This document shows positions 15,301-27,300 of a DNA stretch of 64,000 nucleotides, in pieces (within the stretch, counting starts at the first letter, position 1; each line of letters opens with the position of its first letter). The position numbers and the translations under genes were made by a program. Origin of the DNA: Antedon mediterranea (Eukaryota; Echinodermata; Crinoidea; Comatulida; Antedonidae); assembly GCF_964355755.1 (NCBI RefSeq), contig NC_092677.1, positions 12,980,601 through 13,044,600 of the forward strand. The letters are read 5' to 3'. The notes under the pieces are model-generated. The model was not told where the DNA came from. It did no database searches and saw only the letters and a program-made list of their open reading frames with translations.

Positions 15301-18300
15301 TGAGGATTAACACAAATATAGAAAATAAGCAGCAATAAACGAAAAATCTACACAGGAAAGAGACCTTTACACCCCCAATTCTGAAAGGCTACCCATGATG
15401 AGGAAATACTTCATTTATTTCTCTATGGTCCGCCTAAGCAAGGTTGACAAATAGACATCGATATTCGGTTTTTCCCCTCTCCCATTACCTTCTCCACAAT
15501 CCAGCATATTCTGTAGGTGATGTGTGCAGTCAAAGAAGCCATAAACTGCTTTCTTTTATAACACTGTTATTTTAAATTTCTAGTGATGCAGTAACAAATA
15601 AAAAGGATATTGAAAAGACAGAAGAGGAAATCTACGACACAAACAGCGTGACAGAGAGCAGCTATACAACAGTTGACGATGAGTTCCGACATAACCAAGC
15701 CAACAGTCAATCAATGAACAGGGAAAAGATTCCAACCAGTGCTGCTGCCATGGTACAATTCGAGAACAATAATGAGGCAGATGACAACAGAGCAAGTATG
15801 AAATCAGCACCAGAAGCAGAGAGGGGTCTCGCGGAACTTGCAGGACCGAGCACATCGACCTCGCCAGAGAAGTTATACGAACGTGGCGGTTCTGTAAGGA
15901 ACTCTATCATGAGTTCTGAACCAGAGTATGCTGATGATGTGTATCTTCACACAAGAAATGATGATAGTGCAACAGAGTCTGCTAGACCAAGCACGCCGTC
16001 ATCACCAATAGAGCTGGACTCCGAACGGTCTAACACAAATTATGTTCCGCTTCCTCCTCCTCTTCCTCCTCCTGATTTATTGGGTAAGTTTTGTTGTGAG
16101 TTGATTGGGCCTAAGAAGTATAAATGTTTGTTTTAACTTTTTATGATACAATTAATTATTGTTTTTTGGATATATGCAAAGCATGATTTAAGGAATGTGT
16201 AAATCAAGTTGAGAAAACAGAATTGAATCTTAATACAGCATGTAAAACTCGCATAAAAAAAAATAGATACAGCATGGCAAAAACTTTTTGAAAAAAAAAA
16301 ATCAAGAAGACATGTCCTTTTGGATTTATGGTTATTATGGTAGAATTAGAACCATCCTTTCTGAAATGGCATGGAATCAGAGCATGGAAACATGACAGCT
16401 GTTAAGCATTCTTAAACATGGACTCTTTCTAGGGATTGAACTATTTTAAGCATGGAATCTTTCTAGGAATGGAACTACTTTAAGCATGGATACTTTCTCG
16501 GAATGGAACTATTTTAAGTATGGAATCTTTCTAGGCATGGATTATTCTGCATCATGGAATTTACATCTACGACTCATCAATGTTTATTCTTGTAAATGGC
16601 AGAACATGAAAACCCAAACCCAGGCAATTCAAAAGTAATACGTGAGGGATCAGTGCAAGAAAGAGTATGTGCATTGGAGGAGAAGGATGGAATGCCAGTG
16701 CCTAGAAGAGGTCTGGCACGGCAGCCTGCAAGAAGGTGCAAATCTCCTGGAGGGACAACAGTCGGAAAGCAGATTATCAAAGCAACCGTTAGCAGTGAAT
16801 CTACAAATTCTTTCTCACCAAGACCTTTTAACAGTATGAGTAACAAATCGGTGCATCACGTACAAGCACCATCAAATTCAAGATCTCTTTCAAACCTTTC
16901 AGGTCAAAGGTTATCATCAGCGATAAACTCTGGGGGAAATAAATCAAATAAGGGTCAACCCCCAAAACGATCACTTCCTCCCATTCCATTATCAGACAAA
17001 GCGCTGCAATCTAAAACATCACCAAAAGGAGACAATAATAAACTGGAGAATAAATCTGATTCAAAATCCTTGGGTCAACAACTCCGTTCTGTGTATTTGA
17101 ATAAATTTCGCGGAAAAAACCGAACAGCTACAAAAAAGACGCAGGCTTTAAATATGCCTGAAAATGAATATGAGGATGCACCACCTCCCCTGCCGCCACG
17201 TAGTTCAAGGTTGTTTGAGGCCCCGCAAATGCGAAGGCCCAACTCAAGGTGCTCATCAGGATCAAGATACTCTGGTGGCGGAGGAGTTTCCACTGGTCAT
17301 CTATCTGGTGCATCTGTAGTAGGAACACCACCACCTCCTCTGCCAAGTCATGGTAATAACCTGTTCATTAAAGCACTCCTACTCTTGGTTCAATCTGTCA
17401 CCTATTCATCTTCAAGCTACCTTTGAGCATGATTACTTCTTGAAAAGGGTGATATATAAATCTAGTTTAATAAAGTAATAATAGAAATTTATAATATGTC
17501 ATTATCATTTGTGCCATTTAATGTTGGTAATAATAATAGTGTTAGTAATGATAATAATGATCACTTTCCATCTTTTTCTATTTGACTGTTTTCAAATACA
17601 CTCCACCATCACACGCTTATTAGGTAAGAAAATATTAAATGAAATTCAGAGACATTCTACCAATCAATATATAATTGATATAAATATATTGTTTATATTT
17701 CATCAAGGTACAACAAAAGGATATACGGTATAGAAAAAGTAGCTTGTCTTAACAGCTAGGATAATTATTTCCAATAATGACATTGTATTGAATGTATTGT
17801 TTTTAATTTATAGGCGCAGTTCCCCCTCCACCACCACCACCTCCCCCTGCAGTTGCTTTAGCGCTTCAGCAAAAGTTCACAGTGAAATCAAATGTCAAGA
17901 TGAGACCATTCCATTGGAACAAGACACCGGTACCAATGGTAAGATTTTTATAAAAAAATGGTAGTATCATTTTACATTTTATGTTATTAATTTATTAAGA
18001 TTAATTGTAGTTTCCTTTTATTAAAAAAATGCTTTCTCCAGACTCTTTGTGTAATTCGATTTAAAAAAAGTTATTGTGAGAGGTAGATTTGCTCTAGGAG
18101 ATCTGGGCTTGGTCACATGCTTACAGAAGACTCTGTTGTTTTTCTTAAAAGCGAGACTTAATATGTCTAAGAAAGTCTTTTGGGTCATATAGAAGTTACA
18201 AAACTAGTAGGAAATACTAATTTAAATCTAGAATGTTAGCTTCAACAGATTTGGTTAAAAAACAAGAGTTTACACCATGTGACTTCCTTCTATCAGGGCC

Positions 18301-21300
18301 ACTCTCTTAGTCATCATGTCACAGTTTAGTTGCTAAGGCAGAAATTTATATATACAACAGTTTCTATGTTGAAAGTACTTTTTTGGAAATATTATTGAAC
18401 ATAATCCCAAGCCCATATTTAGGGGACAGTAATAGGTGACAGCATTCTGTGAAACAAGGAGAAATATTTGTTTAAAAAATATTGCCAACCTCCATTAAGA
18501 TGAAAGCCCTATTAAAAATATGGCCAACCTCCATTAAGATGAAAGCCCTATTAAAGGTGACAGCATTCTGTGAAACAAGGGACAATATATTATGTTTCAA
18601 CAATATGGTCAACCTCTATTGAAGGGAAATCCCTATTAAGGTTACAGCATCATGTGAAACAAGGGGAAATATTTGCCACCCTTATTAAGAGAATGAAGTT
18701 GGCTCTTTACAAGATGTTAAAATGTATTTTTAGTAAATATTCCATGAAAATCCAGGGACTTCATCAGCAACCGAATGTTAGGCCTAGATACAGGCTATTA
18801 AAAAAAGTTTCCAAACATTTTTTTTTTTGGCTACAATTGAACCATGTACTTCTCATTAAATCCTGACTGGCTTACATCAAACTGTGCCGCAAACATCAAA
18901 GTAAAACTTTTCAACAATTGAAAGAATTATCTCTTTCATCTTTTTCTTTGTTTCTTTTCAAAAAACATGTTGATATTATTTCATTCAGGAAACATCAATA
19001 TTGAATTGAGTTATTTACACACCTGGCAAAAATTAAGTGGTCCAAAAATGGATTTGAAGTTAACGTTCGTTCCAAAAACTTATTCAAGTAACTGTCCTTT
19101 TCAGTCAAGTCATGTTGTTTATCTTCTATAAAACCAAAACAATTCAATGCCGGAGACATTTCCCATCTCTCGCAGCATCTCTCGCAACTTTTTTTCTCAA
19201 CAAAATTAGTTCAAAACATCTGTTTAAATCTGTTCTGAAATTTAGGATATTCAGTAGGATGCTAAAGAACTGTCTACACTATCTAGTCTAGTCCAAGTAT
19301 GGTTGTGATATGACATTATCATGTCCTTATATGGGCACATCACATTTTTTTTTTAAAGTAAAGTTTGATAGTGTAGACAGAGCTTTAGTTCCAACCATTC
19401 AAATCAAACCATTTTATCAATGCTAAAGTCAAGACATGTGTTGTACAGATTAAGTACTAAACATGGATAACTTTTACAGTCAAGGAAAAGAACATGAATG
19501 ACAAGTTTTGATTAATGCAAACTAGGGATTTAGTTCAGCCTACAGAGAGAAACAGTCAGAAGTTAAGTCATACAGAAAATCAGTGCAACATGCAATGCAA
19601 AAAAGGCGAAAACATGACTTTATTTTATTTATAATACCATGCAGTCTATATAGTTTAAATATAATTTGAAAATATTGAAAATATGTGCCATATGCCCCCT
19701 GAAAATAAAAAAGTTAAATTGATAAAAGTTTAATGTTTACTCAATTGTTTTTACTTGATGAAACAAATGGTTACATAAAAGCTCAAACTGATAAAGGCTT
19801 TTATAAGCAAATAATACATTTACAAAATTTTCTTTCTTTAGGTATGTAACAGTGTATGGAAAGACACTAGAGATGTTACATGTAAATTGGATTTGGTAAA
19901 ATTAGAAGCAATATTCGGTTCACAAGACGGAAAAACTCCAGTTGGTAAGAATTAAATTATATTATAAATATACTTATAACTACTTTTAGAAACTTGTGCA
20001 TGGCCAAAAAATAAATAAATTGATAACTGTGTAAGTTCTGAAAAGATCCAGAGGTCTAAATCTTCTTGCAGTTTTTTTGTTTTTAATAATAGAATAACTT
20101 TAACAAAAATGAAAAATAAACAATACATGACTTGAAAAAAAACACCAATACATGACTTGGAAAAAAAAAATACATCATGGAATGAATGTAATGAATCATT
20201 GTGAATTGAATAAATTGTTTTTTTTTGGTAAAGTTTTGCAGAATCCAATAAAGAAGAAAATCAAAACACTGCTTGATCCTAAGCTAGCTCAAAATCTTGG
20301 TATTTTCTTGAGTGGATTTAAGATTGACATAAACGACATTAGGAATAGACTGGTGATTCTATATGAATGTGATGGTGGCCTGTCACCAGAACACATCTCA
20401 GCTCTGAGAAGGTAATACATAATGAATACTTTCTTACCTAGCTTTAAAAGCGCTAAATTCATACCTAATAACATCATGTATGTACTAGGATTCATTGATA
20501 TCGTGGATCCAGGATTTTGGGAAAAGGAGGGGCCATACAGGGAGTCCTACTTTGAAAACATTTCCTGGACCCTTTTTTTAATGTTTTTTTTCTAAAAGGT
20601 TGGTCCCATCAAAATCCCCCAGATTATCCCCAAGTACAATATATACTGGGCCGGAAGAAACCCAGGTTCAGGAAAAAAATGATTGGTAAGCATTTCTTTG
20701 TAAAATAATTTGAACTGGTTAGCGAGAGGCTTCCAGACCAAAAGTCAATACTGGGACTATACCCGGGGATATGCCTGTTTGTGAAATCTGACATAAATTA
20801 GGGGGTGGAATTAGACCCGACAATGGATTATACCCGAGGATATACAGTAGACACAGAATATAAATGCTGTAGCCAAGTTTGGATTTTCTTTCTTTCCAGA
20901 TTCCAACCGACAACAGAAGACAAAGAGATGTATAAGGCATATGATGGAATTCCAACAGAATTAGAAGCAACAGATCGTTTTATGATGCTTATGTGTGAAA
21001 TTCCAAATATACGTATTCGTCTTGACCTTTTAAGCACTGTCAATGAGTTTCCTGTACAGTATGAGGATCTCGCACCAGTAAGTTATAAATAAACTTTTAT
21101 AGTCGACTTCCTTTAATTTGATAAATTGCCCCAAAACATACAGTGAATTGATCTTGGTTTGTACTATTATTATTATGGGATACTACTCTACTTTTTGTTT
21201 ATCCCTCTATGATACATACATACATATACCTGCATTTATATTGCACCTGAACATTACAGATTTGCGATGAATGGAACATTCCAATCTCTCAGTCTACTAT

Positions 21301-24300
21301 TAAAATTATTTGATTTGACACAAGTAGGTAAATTTATGGGCCCTTGGGGGATAAACTTAAAACCTTTAGATATAGTATTGCAATACCTTGAAATATTGTA
21401 ACCCTTAATTGTAAACCACTTTTGGACACCATTTGAATTGACAATTTCTTACTGTAAATGTGGGTACTGTTAGATATATAAACATATATACAAATAAACT
21501 TTATAATTGGTTATCCGCAACGAAGTTGCAGGATAACCTCTTGTGATTGTACGAAATCATCATCATCATCATCATCATCATCAACTTTTTATTCTTCTTC
21601 TTTCTTTCTGTATGATTTTTGTGTAACGCTTTTCTCTAAAACTCGCAAACATAACATTTCGGTAACTATCTTAACATATTGACATTTACGTAACGTCGTC
21701 AAGCGAAGCTTTTCATGACGTTTACAATTGCGCAACGTGACTTACGCGCGATTTAACGATTTTGTCGTATTTAACATAGCTCGACAACCAAATAACATTT
21801 CAACTTGAAAATTAGCAAAAGTTTAATTTATATCATGCGCTAACTTTCTGTTGAAAAAAAATTGCGTGTTTTACACAAAGTTTTAAAATGCGCAAAATTA
21901 ATTTATAATCAACTTTCTACGCGTTTCATGTCGTGTTAAGCATGTCAAAAATTCCCACGCGTGCGCAAATTTTTACGTGTGCGGTGCGCACGTAGCATTG
22001 AAAACGTATTTTTTTCGCGTGATATATGTTTTTCCAGCCTTTTCTAGTAATTTTACCAAATTTTAAACAATTTCGACTTAAAGATACGTCATACGAGCAC
22101 GTCGAATTGGACAATTTGCGCGCGTTTTTTATGAAAAGGTTAAAAAATTCGTTTAAAATATGCCTTTTTTTAAACAGTCGTAATTTCTAAACTAGACGGT
22201 CAAATTTTTGTGGATGACATATTCTAGAAGTAGATGAGTTGTAGATATCGGATCAGGTATTAATATGGCTAACCGGACATTGTGACGTCATCGTATGGTC
22301 ACGCGAATATAAAATTTAGGATTTTTGTATCTTTCGTCATAGCTCATCACATTGAATAGAGCGCATCTCCACTTATCCGTTTTCCATTTTCACCCCGATT
22401 TTGATATTGTGTAGGTCAATCAACTATCTTTCGCATGAGTTAAAAATATTTTAATTTTTTTGACGTCATCATGCCTAAAAATTTATATCATGTGTGGCAT
22501 CAATTTCATCTTTACAGTAAATTTTAATCTGTTATAGCTCGTAAGAATAAAATGTGATAATCACGATTAAAACTTTTTCTGGAAGCTATTGGATTGTAGA
22601 TACGAAATTATGTAAAAATGTTGCCAATCGGATGTTGTGACGTCATCATATGGCCAGTTAAATAAAAAAGGTCGTATTTTCATCTTTTGCGTCATAATTC
22701 ATTACATTTAAAAGAGCGCGCATCAATATTTCACATATTCAAATTTCTTCTACACGCTAATACGTTGTTGCTGAGATAATTTCCTTTCGGAATAGCTAAC
22801 TTCGCGTTTCATTTTAAAACCGTCAACATGTTAAAAATTGCAATAAATAGCGGGTCCCGTAATTTCACCTATTCTACACTGTATGTGATATGGATACAGA
22901 TTATACTGTGTATACTATATATGAATTTAAATAATAAAATTCAGCAATAACAACATATCATATTCTTCAGTTCAGGTCATAATGCCAACGTGAACACTTC
23001 CTTTTGTCCTCAACCTATCCCCTTAATGTTAATGTTGCACCACTTGCGCGGCGGATAACCAAACTCGTCAAAGTGACGAGTTACATGTCTAGTTACATGT
23101 ACTTTCTATTCCAATCGACTATGACAGTGACAGTTTTAACAAAGTACTAAATGGCAAATGTTTTACTGTATTTAGTGGTATATTATTTTTAGATCAAAAA
23201 TTGGGACTCATTTTTTGCCAAGTTTCTGTTTTGGAAGTAATTCCTGGGATGATAATTTTTGATTACACAATCATTGTGTCTATTCGTTTCTGTAAACGAC
23301 AAGGTATTATAGTAGTCTTGGGTACGGTATGTTCATTTGAATCGCAAGTTTTTATGCTGAAATTACTGTGTATTCGAGAACCATATGTGGGCACGACCTA
23401 AAAAACAAATGATTCCTTCAATTCTGCCGTCAGTTACAAAATAAAGTGTGATACGTAGTGATTTATCAATTGAATCTAACCTATACTCTACATACTTAAT
23501 TTAAATTAATGTATTAAATTATTTGGCATTGCATACTAATTAATTTATCAAGGTTTGTACAAGCAATTTAAAGTTTAAATAAGTTAATTCAAATTTAAAA
23601 TTTAATTTGTAAAAAAAAGTGCAGTTATATAAATTTTAATTAATAAGTAATCTCGGGTCCAAGGAAAAAGATGATGTCTATAGATATATAATTTTATCTG
23701 ACATTTAGCCATAATTTGCAATCTTTGAGTAAAAAATAGATCATCAAATCATATCTATCACATTGTATTAAGAAAATAATATTTTAAAGGTCTAATTTTC
23801 ATTTTTATTTGAATTTCCTATTTCTAAAAGTTAAATTTCTAAAATGTAAACTGTATGTGTAATTGAACCCATATTAAGGACTATATAAACTTTATTTAGA
23901 CACGAGACTGATGTGCAGTACAACTCGTTCAATCAATATTGATTGTTTTTACACAAGTTCGTGATACTGTATTACAAAAAAAAAAATCAACACCATATAA
24001 ATACGACAGAAACGAAAAAATTGAAATTGAAAAGAAACAAAACTAAACAGTTCCCGTCCAAAGTGTTGCCTTAATAGGGGTGTCCCTTTAAATAGGGGTG
24101 TCCCCTTAATAGAGATGTCCTCTGAATACGAGTGTCCCTTTATTAGGATTTTCCCTTTAATAGAGGTATCCCTTAAATAGGAGTGTCCCTTTAAAATAGA
24201 GGTGTCCTCTTAATAGAGGTGTCCCTTTAATAAGGTGTCCCTTTAATAGGAGTGTCCCTTTAATAGAGGTGTCCTCTTAATAGGGTGTCCCTTTAATAGA

Positions 24301-27300
24301 GGTGTCCATTTAATAGAGGTGTCCTCTTAATAGAGGTGTCCGTTTAATAGGGATGTCCCTTTAAATTCAATATTTATTAACATTCACCTTAACATTAAAG
24401 TATGGTTAATCAACAACATATACAAAAATGAACATAGACATAAAAGGAAAAGCAATAATAAAAGCATTCAATGAGCATGTATGTTGCATAAAGGTCGCTT
24501 AGTATTAGGTGGAGGCCTGAATAGTCGAGTGTCTTTAAAACGCCGAACATACATACTTCATAACTGGCTTGATGATATCGGGATGATTTGCACCCATAAT
24601 AAATAAAAAGTTTAGATTAAAATCTAGATCCGAGAATAATGCCGTTCTGATGTCATCATAAATGGGGTGTCCATTTATTAAGGTGTCCATTTATTAAGGT
24701 GTTTTACTGCATTTTTATTTAAGTTTTGTCTTTACCTTTAGCAGAGGGTTTCTTAATCTGATCTAAAATATTCTTTTACCTTGGTTAGATTCCAATAAAT
24801 AATTGAAATAAATTCTAAATTGAAAGCATAAACTGCGTTAGACTTGAGACACGCCGCAACTAATTTGCATACTTAGTTCAATGCTATATATACTTGACAC
24901 AAATGCGTTATCTACATTTTGCAGTTTTGTCTACAAATTGGCTGCATTGCAAGTTCCCTGAATAGAAATGACATAGCGTTTATTGCTTTTCAGCTGTGTA
25001 TATAGATACAGATTTCTGTGTTTTTTTTATATACAAATCAATTTTTGCTTTTTGATAAATATTTTATATTTAAATGTATTCAAAAAAAAAAAGACAAGAA
25101 GGCATAAAATATGTACTAACACAATATTAAATCTGTTTTCACTATTCAATTGTTGACCTTTGATAAAATGAATGTACACATACAAAATTAATTATAACTA
25201 AATAAAGAAACATTTTATTTTAAAGTTGTGCAAAAAGTAAGTTCCATTTTCAATGCAGAGTGACCTTAATATGGAAGTTAAATATTACTTATGCACTTTT
25301 TAACTATTTTGATTGAAGCACAAAGATTGATAAATATTTTATATTTAAATGTATTCAAACAATATTTTATATATGAACATGCATTTTTCAGACTATTGAA
25401 AATGTGATAGAAGCATGCAAAGAGCTTTACAGCAATCAGAGGTTCATTGCAGTTCTGGAGTACATCCTGGCAACTGGTAACTTTGTGAACAGTACAACAG
25501 GCAAAGGACAGGCTCTTGGTTTTAGGCTGTCAGCACTAACAAAGGTAAGAAAGAGATCGAAACAGATTGAATGACTCTGTCTACACTATCAAACTACTTT
25601 GATAAAAAATGTGTGATGTGCCCAAATATGATAGTAATTCATTCATTCATTTTTTTAATTTTGGAATACCAGGATGACATAATATATCCATAGTAAACAT
25701 CTTAATCTAAGAACTCATACAGTAGTACAAAAAAAAAAATAAAGGCATTCCACTGTATGTGCATTCTTGACACATTAAGAACGTGGAGATTAATGGTCAA
25801 AGTAATATGACATTATCACATTTGTTTTGTCACATAAAGTTTATAGTGTAGACAGAGCTTTAAAGTTGGTGTGCCATATACCAGTACAGCAAGTGCCAAA
25901 CACCATAGCAGGTACCATATACCACAGCAGGTACCATATACCACAGCAGGTGCCATATTCCATAGCAGGTGCCATATACCACAGCAGGTGCCATATACTA
26001 TACCACAGCAGGTGCCATATACTGTACTACAGCAGATGCCATATACCACAGCTGGTGCCATATTCCATAGCAGGTGCCATATACCACAGCAGGTGCCATA
26101 TACTGTACTACAGCAGATGCCATATACCACAGCAGGTATCATACACCATAGAAGGCATCATATACCACAGCAGGTATCATACACCATAGAAGGCATCATT
26201 TTTATTTTTTATTTTTATTTTATTCAATCAAAACCAACAGCGATAAATACCGCCACTAACAGGTTTGAAACTGTATACCATTGGCAGAGATAGGCTTGTG
26301 TACGGATGATAGATTATATCAGCGATGTTAATACTTGGGATGGAATTGCAAAACTAAAGAACAATTACTGTAATGTATTTATTTTTGTATCATTTATTTT
26401 GTAACAGTTGACAGAATGCAGATCAAAAGATAAAAACTACACGCTTCTCAAGTTCATTGTTGAACAGATGTATCAACAGGAACCGGACCTCCTGAATATT
26501 ATGGATGATCTTCAACCTGTTACTAAAGTAGCTGATGGTAAGATGCTAATCCAACGTCACCTTCTATTTTCCTCTACATGAACACATCATAATTTCCTGA
26601 GCTCTGATTATTCGCTTAGCCAAAATTGGAAACTGTTTGAACTAATTTTTTTGGCTGACGCAAAAAAGCTCTTAAAAAGTCGTCGCAGAAAGAGATTTGG
26701 AAAATGGAAATATGGATATGCATGCGTATAAGCTGATGCCTTTGATTGGTGCGAATAAATTCACCTAGTGCAAACTGGGCCGTAGGTTCGGTTGACTTGG
26801 AGATAAATTCACAGCTAATTTATAGAGGGCTCACTATAATAATATTCTTGATGATCAATAAATATAATAAAATGTTTTCTTTTTTTAGCATCTATTAAGG
26901 CTTTACAAGCAGAAGCAGAGATTATGAAGAAAGACCTATGTAAAATACGTAAAAATTCTTCTATCCTTCTTAACGATGAGGGCGCTTCAGAGGAAGATGC
27001 AAATTTCTGCGCACAAATTGATGTAAGTAATCTACTGTAATTGATCATTGAGTTGACACAATATAAGTTACAAAAAAAGTGGAGTCTTTATTTAGATTAT
27101 GAATGGATCATCACCTGTATAATTTAATCAGAAGTGGAAAGAAAGTATCTATTTTGATAGTCCCTTGCAATTGTCCCTAAAAAATGAAATAAAATGAACA
27201 CGAGTGAATATATTTATTTATCATTATTTAAACATATTTAGAAACTATTTTATTTTGTTACAGCTGTTTGTTGAGCACTATGATGTAAAGATGAAAACAT

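Noticed and set aside
15580-15910. Minus-strand open frames opposite formin exon 10
   Set aside because: Antisense shadows of a low-complexity coding exon.
16596-16602. ATG just before formin exon 11 as an alternative start
   Set aside because: The acceptor AG at 16601-16602 joins exon 10 in phase; an internal start would discard the PH domains. An alternative promoter cannot be excluded.
25816-26293. Tyr/His/Gln- and Cys/Gly-rich overlapping frames
   Set aside because: 19 bp minisatellite; peptide repeats in opposite strands mirror each other.
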